The position numbers were made by a program, and so were the translations under genes. The notes beneath the pieces were generated by a model. It saw nothing but the letters and a program-made list of their open reading frames with translations. It made no database searches and had not been told where the DNA came from. A stretch of 64,000 nt of DNA from CAVYUC01 sp963771595. GTDB taxonomy: Bacteria; Bacteroidota; Bacteroidia; Bacteroidales; Prolixibacteraceae. The stretch is taken from the NCBI GenBank assembly GCA_963771595.1, contig CAVYUC010000018.1, positions 1-64,000 on the forward strand, read 5' to 3'. Positions 1 through 9,116 of this stretch are shown here, in pieces (position 1 is the first letter of the stretch; every line of letters begins with the position of its first letter).

Positions 1-294
1 TCCTGCGTTGGCAATGAATGCGGCCAGGATGGCATCGTTTTCCTTGATCAGGATGGCATCGCTTTCCGCGATGCTATCCATTTCAAACCACTCTGCAAAA
101 ACATTAGCTTTAGAATTTACTTTCAGATAAATAACGGATAGCATCCAGCTTCCTGCGTCAGCAATGGATGCCATCCTGCTTCGTCAGCGATGGATGCCAT
201 CCTGTGTCAGCGTCCAGACCTGCTCCAATCGGTTTGTATTTATGAGTGTAATCTTTGATTATTGGGTGAAACGGTATTTTAGTGCCGACAGAAA
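1..294. repeat. Intergenic region with degenerate palindromic 'GGATRGCATC' repeats
   Basis: No gene was recognised here. The stretch holds several degenerate copies of the palindrome that recurs near 9.0, 10.1, 16.8 and 24.4 kb. The clearest copy is 51-79 (GGATGGCATCGC, short centre, GCGATGCTATCC). A partial copy starts at 29, and broken half-units (GGATAGCATCC, GATGCCATCC) lie between 136 and 205, separated by variants of CTGCGTCAGC. This is the most degraded copy cluster in the window. Confidence 0.7.
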
Positions 295-603
295 TCAGAC
301 ATCAGGTTTTGTGCTTAACCCGGCAATAAATTCATCAATTGTTTTCGAAGGTGTTTTTCCTTTTACGATTTCCAGTGATTCAAATTCATACCATGAATAA
401 TCGTCGCAAAACCGGTGAAACCTGAATTTTGAAATTCCTGATTCTTCCGGATAAAAGAACTCCCCGCTAATCAGTTTTTCGGTAAGTTTAATCCGAACTT
501 CTTCCAATAATAAATTACCGGGATTTGCAAAATCTTTGAATCCAAAGGTTTTATAATTCCCCGAATCACGATACAAATAATGAAAACGAATGTTGTTTGG
601 CAT
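295..603 (-). CDS. Small conserved-looking protein at the end of the defence operon
   Basis: About 102 residues from the chosen start (MPNNIRFHYLYRDSGNYK). An upstream in-frame start at 642 would add 13 residues that look unlike a protein N-terminus, so 603 is preferred. The protein is soluble and rich in aromatic and acidic residues, with no signal peptide or membrane segment. I cannot assign a function. Similar small proteins with an 'IRFHYLYRD..NYK' opening are, from memory, widespread hypothetical proteins in bacteria. It is the last minus-strand gene after the HNH, SRA and DUF2075 genes, 65 bases past the HNH stop, so it may be a fourth operon member or an unrelated neighbour. No catalytic motif is visible. 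Confidence 0.6.
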   Translation of the reverse strand: MPNNIRFHYLYRDSGNYKTFGFKDFANPGNLLLEEVRIKLTEKLISGEFFYPEESGISKFRFHRFCDDYSWYEFESLEIVKGKTPSKTIDEFIAGLSTKPDV

Positions 604-668
604 TTTTACTTCGAAGGAAATAATAATCCGGCCTGTTGTCAACGGACGATGAGTAACATAAAATGATT

Positions 669-1629
669 TTAAAACCCAAACCGGCTTCTGTGTTCATGAA
701 GACTTTTATGCGAAGGATAAAACCGTTCATCCGCCGGAAGATAAATTTCCCGGTTTTCATACTGCCTGATTCCGGCATCGGGATGGTAATCTTTGATTTT
801 TGGATGAACAAGGATTTTATAACTGTCCGAAATGGCGATTAATCCGCGGTCGAATGCACGGTGAAACGTTGGGGATAAGGCCAGTCCGTTGCGGATGGAA
901 TCGTTGTAAGTTTCTGCAAACGGCATGATGTGGCAGGCATCCACCAGCGAATTGCGGTTTGCATCTTCCACTTTTAATCCGGTAACCGAACACTGTCTTT
1001 CGTAAATTTCAAGGATGGCTTTCCTGAACACCGAACTTCTCAGGAACACAAATTCCTCCCTGCTTTCCTTCGGGATTTCTGTAATTTGGTTATAAACTTT
1101 CCGTACATAATTTTCTTCCGGCTCATACAAAATTTCAGTTTTTAGTTGTTGGGAATACCGTTCTGTATTCTGCCCGATATTATCCGGTTTTTCCAAAATA
1201 CTTTTCCAGAATGGCAAATTTCAAATTTTCCCGCTCCACCGGATCAATTAAAAGTGTATACAATTCATTGGAGAGTTGAGCCGCTGCAACTGTTTCGGTT
1301 AAGGCTTTAAAACTTTTTATGGACTTGCTTTTCGTTGACGGAACTTCCTTTCCGGGATAAGTTTTCAGATTCCAGAATTCGCCTTTTTCATTTTTCAGGT
1401 GATAAAACGGTAAGGAAAAATTGGGAATATTTTGTGTTTTAACCAGTAAGTTCCATATATCGTGAAACCGTTCCAGCAAATTATCAGTAATTTCAATCCA
1501 GTTGCCATAAATCTCTCCGTTCTCAAACGATTCAATCACCGCCAGCAATAAAACAGGTTTGTGTGGTGCCTTACCATATTTTGTTGGAGATTGGTTGAGG
1601 GAGAGGATATTTTTAAGAAGGAAATTCAT
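669..1629 (-). pseudogene. HNH endonuclease (HNH_2-like), split by a one-base frameshift
   Basis: Two overlapping reading frames together make one typical HNH restriction endonuclease of about 320 residues. The 5' frame (1180-1629) opens with the family's N-terminal block (GKAPHKPVLLLAVIESFENG) and stops just after ILEKYFGK. The 3' frame (669 to about 1190) continues with PDNIGQNTERYSQQL and carries the HNH core DACHIMPFAETYNDSIRNG followed by ALSPTFHRAFDRG. Removing one base from the five-T run at 1188-1192 (A run on the coding strand) joins them as FGK-PDNIGQN. The start lies 12 bases after the SRA stop, so the two are co-transcribed. HNH nucleases next to SRA readers are known in modification-dependent (type IV-like) restriction. 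The frameshift may be real inactivation, a sequencing indel or, less likely, recoding. Confidence 0.85.
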
Positions 1630-1641
1630 TCCAATAGAAAT

Positions 1642-2328
1642 TTATTTACTAAGATATTTTCTAACTTTCAAAATCTTAAAACCACTTCCAAAATTAATAG
1701 TATCTCCAGTATTCTTGCTGATTAATAAATTTGCCATTTTGCTTTGAGAACTTATCTTTTGAGCATTTGGCGCATCAACACCAATACTGAACCATTTGGG
1801 ATCTTTTCCAGTTGGCTCCAATAATACCAAACTACCTTCTTCTATCGCATAATTAGTATCCTTATCCAAAACGTCTTCTTTGATAAGTTTAAAGCGACAA
1901 ATACGAAATCCACTTTTACCAAGTTCGTCCCAATGGTCAACTACTTTATATAAACCACCATACTTATACCCTGTTTTTGGTGAAAAAACAGAATTATGTT
2001 TAAAACTTCTTATCACTCTCACCGGAAGTTGTTTTCGTTGACTTATAATCAGCCCCTTATTGCCATGAGATTCCCATGATTGATCATTTATCTGTTTACC
2101 AGTGTTAGTATCATTTCCCCCATGACCTGTATATATAATTTCATCGCCCAAATCCACATCATCTTCATAACCTCCGGAAAGAACAATCGCTGATGCACCA
2201 TCATTGCCATTTCCGTCTATTCCATGCACAGTATAACGATGCAGACCAGCCTTAATTAATTCTGCTCGACTTTCAAAAATCTCTCCCTCTTTAATTCCAA
2301 AAGGATTACCAAATACTAAATTACTCAT
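1642..2328 (-). CDS. SRA/YDG-domain modified-DNA reader protein
   Basis: A 228-residue protein. Residues about 1-75 match the SRA/YDG (SAD_SRA) fold: a GIKEGEIFESRAELIKAGLH block, then GIDGNGNDGASAIVLSGGYE, then DDVDLGDEIIYTGHGG, with TGKQINDQ just after. Known SRA domains bind 5-methylcytosine or hydroxymethylcytosine by flipping the base. Residues about 80-228 form a further region (VFSPKTGYKYGGLYKVVDHW within it) that still belongs to the long bacterial SRA form, followed by an unassigned tail. It has no nuclease motif of its own. It sits 10 bases downstream of the DUF2075 gene and 12 bases upstream of the HNH gene, so it likely supplies target recognition to the HNH nuclease. By eye this gene and the next upstream are more AT-rich than the surrounding chromosome, which fits horizontal transfer. 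Confidence 0.88.
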   Translation of the reverse strand: MSNLVFGNPFGIKEGEIFESRAELIKAGLHRYTVHGIDGNGNDGASAIVLSGGYEDDVDLGDEIIYTGHGGNDTNTGKQINDQSWESHGNKGLIISQRKQLPVRVIRSFKHNSVFSPKTGYKYGGLYKVVDHWDELGKSGFRICRFKLIKEDVLDKDTNYAIEEGSLVLLEPTGKDPKWFSIGVDAPNAQKISSQSKMANLLISKNTGDTINFGSGFKILKVRKYLSK

Positions 2329-2338
2329 ATTAAATAAG

Positions 2339-4366
2339 TCAATTTAAAATTTCAAAACCTATTGATTTTAAATATTCAAAAGTCTCATCATAAAACTCTG
2401 GCAATCTTGTTGTATCTTCTTTATCGCCAGAAGGCACCACTATAACCATTCCTTGACGGGCTCTTGTTAATAAAACACGATACGCATTCTTTAAATATAC
2501 CTGCCTTTCTTTTTTATTTATGTTTTGCCATTTACTTCCTTTAAACGATTTGAATATCCATCCTTCTGAACTAAAACGGAAATCTCCATCCCAAGCTACA
2601 CATGCCCAATCTAGTTCAAGTCCTTGAATATGAAATTCTGTGGCAACATCTTCAAGATAAAATGAAGAACGAACATCTTCTTTTCCATCAAGAAACCAAT
2701 GAATAGGATCAACCGGTGATTTTACATCGATACAATATGGTTTTAGTCTTTGTGCTTGCGAGGAAACCACGATTCCATATCTTTCAGTGCCTCGTGCTTT
2801 ATTTTTAAGCCAATCTTTTGCCTTCTTAAAATCACGTGTGATTACAATAGGATATTTAAATTTTAATTGATTTAAGGTATCTTGTGCATTTTTTGAATCC
2901 AAATCTAGAATTTGCTTAACCAGTAAAGAAACATTCTCGGCACGAAATGAACGCATAGAAACTGATAAATGAAGCGAGTCTAAATGAATAACATTATTTC
3001 GTTTTTTAATACGCTCAAGAATTTCTTCCGCATTATATTCACTATCCGTTAATCTAGTGGACATGTAAATTTTCCAATCAGGAAATGAACGTTCCAATGC
3101 ATCTATCCATTCTGAAATTCCAGCTTCCCCTATGTTAATTTCTTGACCACCGCCAACAAGACAAACTACAACAGCCCAATCAGGATGACGATCAAGACAA
3201 GAAATCAAAAATTCAGGTTCTGACATATCAAAATCAAGAACACCCTTCTTTTGCCTCATAAAATTTGAAGTTTGTTCTAATGTCCATGCGCGCTGTGCTT
3301 CGTCAAAAATTGCAACATGTTCTACCGGTGGATTGTCATCTTTTAATCCCTCATCTCGAAAATGATGGACAATTTGTATAAATGACTTTACTGCTCTTCT
3401 TGCTGATCCTATTTTCAAATTATCTCTTACTTTTTTTTCCAGTTTTTCGATTTGTTCCCTGGTTAGATTCTTTACTAATTCTTTTACGCGACGAACGCTA
3501 TCCCTAGCTAATGCTTCTTGTAGAATCTTAACTAAAGGACCATTTCCCGATAGTAAAATGCTAAACAATTCATCATTTCTGTCAATATGTTTTTGAGCAA
3601 TATTTAATCCTACTAAAGTTTTTCCTGCCCCGGGAACCCCTGTAACAAAACAAATTGCCTTTTCCGATTTTTCTTTAGATAAACGAATAATTTCAGAAAC
3701 TGAATCAGATGTTTGACTAAGATTAATTGCACTTGCATCACTACGAGAAATATCTTCAACAGAGTGATTGTTGTACAATGCCATTGCGGCTTCAATAATT
3801 GTTGGTGTTGGTTGATATCTTCCAAGATCCCATTCCTTTGCATTAATTTGTGCTTGTCCTTCCAAAAACTGAAGTGCATGATTTATTATTATGGACAATG
3901 ATTCAGTGTTACTTCGAATTGGATCAAATAAATTATCCTCCTTTCTTGACGTACTTAAAAACATATCAGCCGAATTTGCTCTTGTTGCAATCAGAATTGG
4001 AATGATTATTTTGTCATGACTTGTTTCATGAAAATTTTTCAAATCTAATGCATAATCCCACACCTGATCGATTGAATGAGACTGGTAATCTTTTTCCCCA
4101 ACTTTAAATTCTAAAACAAAAATGGTGGATTTAATGATTAAAAGAACATCGATCCTTTTGCCCATTCTGGGAATGGCATATTCAAAATAAATTGAGCCTT
4201 CATATACTTGAAGTATTTTTTGCAGTTCAATTATTTGATATTTCCATGAATCTTTTTGTGTTTGCTCTAAAGCAAACTCATTATTATCAGAGAGAATACC
4301 TTGAATTTCTGAAACGGATTTGTTTAGAAAATTTTCAATTAAATCGGAATAGTAGGCTCGGTTCAT
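2339..4366 (-). CDS. DUF2075 (Schlafen-like) helicase/ATPase with N-terminal PD-(D/E)XK-like domain
   Basis: A 675-residue protein and first gene of the minus-strand operon. Residues about 60-110 resemble a PD-(D/E)XK nuclease core: GKRIDVLLIIKS (Asp73) then FVLEFKVG (Glu86, Lys88) and QVWDYA. Walker A is GVPGAGKT at 243-250 and Walker B is HVAIFDEAQRAW around 350-361. A QEINIGEAG block and a late RVLLTRARQGMVIVVP motif complete the superfamily 1-like DUF2075 ATPase. Such proteins are known from phage-defence islands, often as the motor or nuclease component. No transmembrane segment is seen. Because the downstream genes are an SRA reader and an HNH nuclease, a role in modification-dependent restriction is inferred. 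No clear TAnnTTTG box was found upstream; the AT-rich stretch 4370-4425 is the likely promoter region. Confidence 0.88.
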   Translation of the reverse strand: MNRAYYSDLIENFLNKSVSEIQGILSDNNEFALEQTQKDSWKYQIIELQKILQVYEGSIYFEYAIPRMGKRIDVLLIIKSTIFVLEFKVGEKDYQSHSIDQVWDYALDLKNFHETSHDKIIIPILIATRANSADMFLSTSRKEDNLFDPIRSNTESLSIIINHALQFLEGQAQINAKEWDLGRYQPTPTIIEAAMALYNNHSVEDISRSDASAINLSQTSDSVSEIIRLSKEKSEKAICFVTGVPGAGKTLVGLNIAQKHIDRNDELFSILLSGNGPLVKILQEALARDSVRRVKELVKNLTREQIEKLEKKVRDNLKIGSARRAVKSFIQIVHHFRDEGLKDDNPPVEHVAIFDEAQRAWTLEQTSNFMRQKKGVLDFDMSEPEFLISCLDRHPDWAVVVCLVGGGQEINIGEAGISEWIDALERSFPDWKIYMSTRLTDSEYNAEEILERIKKRNNVIHLDSLHLSVSMRSFRAENVSLLVKQILDLDSKNAQDTLNQLKFKYPIVITRDFKKAKDWLKNKARGTERYGIVVSSQAQRLKPYCIDVKSPVDPIHWFLDGKEDVRSSFYLEDVATEFHIQGLELDWACVAWDGDFRFSSEGWIFKSFKGSKWQNINKKERQVYLKNAYRVLLTRARQGMVIVVPSGDKEDTTRLPEFYDETFEYLKSIGFEILN

Positions 4367-4699
4367 TAATATAATTTCAGGTTCTTAAATTTAAACCTAA
4401 AAATAATATAAAAATTTACATTGATTAGCGCCGGGGCTTTTTATCGTGCACATCCATACCGGCAAATTTACAACATAAAACCAGGGAGTTTAAAGTTTAA
4501 GGTTTAAAGGATGACAGTTTCAGGTTCTGAGTTCGACTTTCGACATTCGAAGTTCCGGGTTCCGGGAGCGGAAGTATCAATGGACTGAGACTGATTACTG
4601 AGACTGCGACTGAGACTGATTACTGAGACTGCCTGTCCGACTGATATCAATCAGGCGGGAGACTGATCATTGAGTTCCGCTACCTGTTCCGAAAAACGG
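4367..4699 (+). repeat. Intergenic composite repeat island (TTTAAAG / GTTCCGGG / ACTGAG modules)
   Basis: No gene is seen. From about 4489 the plus strand reads through repeat modules in order: TTTAAAG-type units (4489-4510), GTTCTGAGTTCGAC and GTTCCGGGTTCCGGGAGCG units (4520-4570), then at least six ACTGAGACTG/ACTGCGACTG units (4582-4640). The stretch 4367-4440 is AT-rich and probably holds the divergent-facing promoter of the DUF2075 gene. The same module order recurs in other intergenic gaps of this window. Confidence 0.8.
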
Positions 4700-6064
4700 C
4701 TACTGAATGCTTCCATATCCATTCTGCTCCGGAAATTCCACCAAAGCTGTGGTGCCTTTACCCGGTTCGCTTTCGAAACGAAGCTTTCCGTTGTGAAAGT
4801 CAACAAATTCGTTGCACAGCACAAGCCCCAATCCAGACCCTGCTTCGCCATTGGTTCCCTGTGTTGTTTGTCCTTCCCTGAAGCGATGAAGCAACTGCAG
4901 CGTATTTTTGTCCATTCCCCTTCCGGTATCGGTAATCTGTAACCTGATTTTATCGTCGGCTTTACTTGTGCTGATTGTGATACGCCCGTTTTCAGGTGTA
5001 AATTTTACGGCATTGGAAACCAGGTTCCGGATAATTGTTTTCAGCATATTCTTATTCCCCGGCAACGAAACACCGGTCCCCTGGTTAAATTCCACATCAA
5101 TGGATTTAAGGGCAGCTGCACTTTTAAAGAAAATGAGATTCTCTGAAATGATTTTGTTAAGGTTTAAAACCTCCGTTTCAGTATTGCTGAGGTTCTTTGA
5201 CTTCGACGCCCACTCGAGCAGGTTCAGCAACAGATGATAGGTCGACTGACTCAGGGTGTAAATCGTTTTCATAAAATCCTTTCTTTCACTTTCGGTAAGC
5301 TCAGGTTCGTTTTCCAGCAAATCCAGAAAGTTCATAATATTTCCGACCGGCCCTCTTAAATCGTGTGCAATGATTGAAAAAAAGCGGTTTCTCGATTTCA
5401 ACTGGTTGCGCAGGTCGTTGGAGAGTTGCATATTCACAGCAGTTAAAAAGCCAAAGGTGAGTGCAATCATCACAAATCCTGAAATCATGTGCAATATAAT
5501 TCCCGAATCACTCATCCGGTTCGGATTAAATGACTCATTTGCCAGAACTGCTGCCAGATTAATCAACAGCAACAAAAAGAAAATAAAAAATGAAAAGACA
5601 TTAATACGGAAAATGGGTTTCAGATAATTTCGCCCTGGTGGTAATCTGAACATTTCGGTTATCGCAAAAACGCAATATACCGAAAGAAATAAAACATGTA
5701 TAACCATGTATGTACGAAAGGAATGAAATACAAAAAAGAACACAAGCGACTGTATAAGATCGGCAACCGGAAAGCCAACGATTATGCGGTAATTCAATTT
5801 GCGCCGATTAAATTTCCAGATTCCGGCAAGGTATAAATATAAACCCGCCGTTATCAGAATGCCCGGTGCTGCCATCGACAAATATCCGTTGTATGGGGGG
5901 ATGAAGCGGAGCAACAGGGACAAACCAATTACAAGGCTCCCCGATGCCCAGAACCCTATTCCGTTTCCGGTTGCTGTCCGGCGCAACAGCAACATATAAA
6001 ACCCCATTATTAAACTAATGCCTGCATTTACAAGTGTTAAAATCTGAACTGTGGTAAGTTGCAT
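4700..6064 (-). CDS. Membrane sensor histidine kinase (7TM-like sensor, orphan)
   Basis: A 454-residue protein. About seven hydrophobic segments fill residues 5-215 with no recognisable periplasmic domain. A HisKA region follows with the phospho-acceptor His234 in FFSIIAHDLRGPVGN. The HATPase_c domain shows the N box (RNLVSNAVKFTP), G1 box (DTGRGMD) and G2 box (GSGLGLVLCNEF). The kinase core looks complete. No response regulator lies beside it, so it is an orphan kinase and its partner and signal cannot be read from here. The start follows a good -7 box at 6110-6117. Its 3' end runs straight into a repeat island. Confidence 0.9.
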   Translation of the reverse strand: MQLTTVQILTLVNAGISLIMGFYMLLLRRTATGNGIGFWASGSLVIGLSLLLRFIPPYNGYLSMAAPGILITAGLYLYLAGIWKFNRRKLNYRIIVGFPVADLIQSLVFFFVFHSFRTYMVIHVLFLSVYCVFAITEMFRLPPGRNYLKPIFRINVFSFFIFFLLLLINLAAVLANESFNPNRMSDSGIILHMISGFVMIALTFGFLTAVNMQLSNDLRNQLKSRNRFFSIIAHDLRGPVGNIMNFLDLLENEPELTESERKDFMKTIYTLSQSTYHLLLNLLEWASKSKNLSNTETEVLNLNKIISENLIFFKSAAALKSIDVEFNQGTGVSLPGNKNMLKTIIRNLVSNAVKFTPENGRITISTSKADDKIRLQITDTGRGMDKNTLQLLHRFREGQTTQGTNGEAGSGLGLVLCNEFVDFHNGKLRFESEPGKGTTALVEFPEQNGYGSIQ

Positions 6065-6109
6065 GGTTTAATCTTTTCAAGCCGGTTGAATCGGTTACTG
6101 ACCGGATGC

Positions 6110-6117
6110 CAAAATTA
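6110..6117 (-). promoter_or_regulatory. Bacteroidota -7 promoter box upstream of the histidine kinase
   Basis: On the minus strand the bases read TAATTTTG, an exact match to the TAnnTTTG consensus, 46 bases before the kinase ATG. No clear TTTG -33 box at the usual spacing is visible. Confidence 0.5.
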
Positions 6118-6159
6118 ACAATGTCACAGCAAATAACAAGTAGAAAATAGCAGGTGAGC

Positions 6160-6200
6160 AACTTGAAGCTTGTGGCCCGAAGCTCGTAGCTTCTCTATTT
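6160..6200 (+). repeat. CTTGWAGCTTG-type short repeat
   Basis: Between the divergent histidine kinase and metallophosphoesterase genes the sequence reads as imperfect units of CTTGAAGCTTGTGGC and GAAGCTCGTAGCTTC. The same vocabulary recurs at 7745-7800, 8835-8865 and 11220-11262. Confidence 0.6.
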
Positions 6201-6254
6201 AAAATTGCAGGAAATTTATATCTTGAGCCGGTATAAATTTACAGAACGAAAGTC

Positions 6255-7367
6255 ATGTTTCATTTCTATATTACTCTTGCTTATATTCTTCCAAACATTT
6301 ATGTTTTCTTCCGCATAAAAAACCTGTTTATCGCCAAGGAATACCGCCGCTGGTACATACCGGCTTATTTGCTGCTGGCATCGGTTTACCCGGTTTCGCA
6401 GAATTTTTTAAGGCACAATTCTGATTTTGTTTCGCAATTTTTTACCACCGCTGCAGGTTATATTTTGCCCTTTTTCCTGTACCTGTTTTTGTCGGTTCTT
6501 GTTTTCGATTTCTTTTTACTGATAAACCTGGTTTTCAAAATCGTTCCGCCCGGATATCTAAAACGTTTTTCATTCCGGCTGGCTGCATTATCTTCCATGC
6601 TGTTTCTGTCGGTGGCGACCGTAATTGGCGGCGCTGTCAATTTAAATACCATCCGGGTTTCAAAATACAACATTGTTGTTCCGAAAAGGGATTCGGATAT
6701 TGAGAACCTGCGGGTGGCTTTTGTTGCCGATTTTCATATTCAGGAAAATACAAGGATGGGTTTTGTCCGGCAATTTGTACGAAAGGTAAATGCGTTGCAA
6801 CCCGATATTATGCTGTATGGCGGCGACATTGTTGAAGGCCGGGGCGAAAATACAACTTCAGCCGAGATTGAATCGGCATTAAAAAGTATTCATACAAAAT
6901 ACGGGGCATTCGGCGTGCTCGGAAATCATGAATTTTATGCCGGACAGGATGATGGTCGTTTTTTCAGAAAAGCAGGAATTACCTTGCTTAACGATTCAAT
7001 TGTCAGAATAAATGATTCGTTTTACCTTGCAGGAAGATACGATGAGCATTTCAGGAACCGCAAACCGGTGCGCGAAGTTTTGGGGAATCATCCGGCTGAT
7101 TTACCCATTCTACTTTTGGATCACCGCCCGACACAATTGCATGAGGTAAGCCAAACAACGGTTGACGCGCAATTTTCGGGACATACGCATAACGGTCAAC
7201 TTTTCCCGTTGAATTATATGATTCACCAGATGTACGAACTGAGCTGGGGACACAGGAAAATCGCGAATACCCACTTTTTTGTGACCAGTGGCCTGCGCCT
7301 GTGGGGGCCACCGGTTAAAACCGCCGGGAAGTCGGAAATTGTAGTGGTGGATTTTAAGTTTCGGTAG
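6255..7367 (+). CDS. Membrane-anchored metallophosphoesterase (YkuE/YaeI-like)
   Basis: A 370-residue protein. Residues 1-135 contain about four hydrophobic segments. The calcineurin-like phosphoesterase domain follows with all metal-binding blocks in order: FVADFHIQ, YGGDIVEG, GVLGNHEFY, a middle LLLDHRP block, and SGHTHNGQ. Family members of this layout cleave phosphodiesters or phosphomonoesters of lipid or nucleotide substrates at the membrane; the substrate here is unknown. The domain probably faces one side of the inner membrane. It is monocistronic: the next gap of over 500 bases is repeats. The start codon was chosen because it leaves the first membrane helix intact. Confidence 0.88.
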   Translation: MFHFYITLAYILPNIYVFFRIKNLFIAKEYRRWYIPAYLLLASVYPVSQNFLRHNSDFVSQFFTTAAGYILPFFLYLFLSVLVFDFFLLINLVFKIVPPGYLKRFSFRLAALSSMLFLSVATVIGGAVNLNTIRVSKYNIVVPKRDSDIENLRVAFVADFHIQENTRMGFVRQFVRKVNALQPDIMLYGGDIVEGRGENTTSAEIESALKSIHTKYGAFGVLGNHEFYAGQDDGRFFRKAGITLLNDSIVRINDSFYLAGRYDEHFRNRKPVREVLGNHPADLPILLLDHRPTQLHEVSQTTVDAQFSGHTHNGQLFPLNYMIHQMYELSWGHRKIANTHFFVTSGLRLWGPPVKTAGKSEIVVVDFKFR

Positions 7368-7903
7368 AAGGGAGTTCGGAGTTCCGGGGAGGGAATGGAG
7401 TTTAAAGTTTAAGGTTTAAAGTTTAAAGAAGTTCAGAGTTCCGGGTTTCGAGAGAGAGGAGTTCCGGGTTTCGGGAGCGGTGAGAGTTTAAAGTTTAAAG
7501 TTTCTGGTTTAAAGTTTAAAGGAAGATCGGTGTTAATATTCAGTAAGGGAATTATTTGCCACTGGGACTGCGACTGCCAACTGCGACTGATCACTGTGGC
7601 CCATTGCGACTGAGACTGAGACTGAGACTGAGACTGTTCACTGAGACTGTTCACTGAGACTGTGACTGATCACTAATTTCCGGTTCCGGGGCACCGCTGT
7701 TTTAAGTGTAAAAAAACGGCCAACGTTATTTAGGCATGCACATCTTGCGTCTTGTGGCTTGTAGCTTGAGGCTCATAGCTCATAGCTCATAGCTCGCAGC
7801 TAGCACCGCTTCTTTTGAACAATCACACCCCTGCCCTCCTTTATAATTACAAAATCAGGAATTTACTGACTGAAAGTTTAATGCTCATTCAAAAACAATC
7901 GTT
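7368..7903 (+). repeat. Intergenic composite repeat island, longest clear example of ordered modules
   Basis: No gene is supported. Directly after the metallophosphoesterase stop come GTTCGGAGTTCCGGGG units, three TTTAAAG units (7399-7430), more GTTCCGGGTTTCGGGAGCG (7437-7480), further TTTAAAG units (7487-7522), then ACTGCGACTG/ACTGAGACTG units (7559-7672), then CTTGTGGCTTGTAGCTTG and repeated CTCATAG units (7745-7800). Reverse translation across the ACTGAG part gives a spurious Ser-Gln-repeat reading frame. The last 80 bases before 7904 are non-repetitive and should hold the promoter of the next gene. Confidence 0.85.
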
Positions 7904-8705
7904 ATGCAATTGAATCTCGAAAATAAAGTGGCTATTGTTACCGGCGCCAGTAAAGGAATTGGTAAAGCCGTTGCGGTGGAACTGGCCAAAGAAGGCTGCA
8001 AACTGGTGATTTGCGCCCGTGGAAAAGAGCTGCTGGATAAAACGGCCGAAGAACTGGCAGAAATCTCACCCGCTTTACTGCCGGTGCAGGCTGATTTAAC
8101 AAAACCGGAAAACATCAAAAAACTTGTCGACAAAACCATCGATGCATTCGGAACGGTGCATATCCTTGTGAACAACGCGGGAACCATTGGCCGTTCGGCA
8201 GCATTCGATGAACTGGATATCCAGGAGTGGAAAGATTTGTTTGACCTGAACCTTTTTGCCGTTGTCAGCCCTCAGCAAAGCAGTTATTCCAGTTATGCTG
8301 AAAAACAAATGGGGCCGCATCATCAACATCTCCTCCGAAAACGGGGAGCAACCTTACCCCGACATGCCGCATTACAGCGTTTCGAAAAGTGCACTCAACG
8401 GGTTTACCAAAATGCTTTCGAAAAGTTATGCCCGGGAGGGAATCCTTGTCAATGCCGTGGCACCGGCCTTTATCAAAACGCCGCTGGTGGAAAATATGCT
8501 GCAGGAAATTGCCGGAAAACAGGGAGTTTCTGTGGAGGAGGCCGAACATAAATTTCTGTCGGAAAACCGTCCGCACATCGAACTGCAGCGTGCCGGCACG
8601 CCGGAGGAATCGGCAAAAATTGTGGCTTTCCTGGCTTCCGGTGCCGCTTCGTTTATTAATGGCAGCATTTACAGGGTTGATGGGGGCTCGGTGGCGGCGA
8701 TCTGA
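7904..8705 (+). pseudogene. Short-chain dehydrogenase/reductase, frameshifted once
   Basis: The 5' frame carries the Rossmann motif TGASKGIG (residues 14-21) and NNAG; it leaves the family pattern after DLNLFAVVS. The +1 frame resumes with LSKAVIPVMLKNKWGRIINIS, the catalytic Ser in NISS, the YSVSK active site (Tyr and Lys), VNAVAPAFIKTP and a normal C-terminus with GSIYRVDGG. Deleting one C from the CCC run at 8269-8271 restores one protein of 266 residues, the usual SDR length, probably a 3-oxoacyl-ACP-reductase-like enzyme. The substrate cannot be told. The lesion is either a recent inactivation or an indel error. Repeat islands flank it on both sides. Confidence 0.88.
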
Positions 8706-9116
8706 GTTTAAAGTTTAAAGTTCAAAGTTCCGGGGGTTCGGCGTTGGGAAATCAGAGTTCGGTGTTCGGAGTTCAGAGTTCCGGGGATGGAATTTAGGTT
8801 TTAAAGTTTAACGGAGAGATGCAGCAGGCAAACCTCTCGTGACTCGGGTCTTGTGGCTTTAAGGTTCAGCGGTCAGCGTTCAAAATTCGGTAAGGATGTT
8901 TTACTGAGACTGTTCACAGAATCACTGCGACTATCGTTATAGTTCCGGGTTCGTAATTTGACCTTCGGAGTTAAGAAGTCAGAGCCTGTCTGTATTGTTG
9001 AACAGATCTTTATGGTCGGATAGCATGCCATCCTGTTGGCACTGCAACTGTTTGGGTCGACTGTTCACAGCTAATTGAAAATAATAAGGGAAAAGGAAAA
9101 CTTAACATAGAGAATA
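8706..9116 (+). repeat. Intergenic composite repeat island with a shortened palindrome
   Basis: No gene is seen. TTTAAAG units begin within the SDR stop codon (8704), followed by GTTCGGCGTTGGG, GTTCGGTGTTCGGAGTTCAG, a GATGGAATTTAGGTTTTAAAG variant, then GCAGCAGGCAAACC with CTCGTGACTCGGGTCTTGTG (8821-8856), ACTGAGACTG units (8903-8932) and a shortened palindrome GGATAGCATGCCATCC (9018-9033). That palindrome is followed by GGCACTGCAACTG, as in the 10.1 kb copy. The final 60 bases before the next gene's 3' end are AT-rich. Confidence 0.8.

Noticed and set aside
7433..7654. Minus-strand frame with a Ser-Gln repeat (SQSQSQ)
   Set aside because: It is a translation of the ACTGAG repeat and has no independent support as a gene.
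7559..7672. ACTGAG/ACTGCG arrays considered as a CRISPR array
   Set aside because: Units are about 6-10 bases, irregular, with no uniform spacers and no cas genes nearby.
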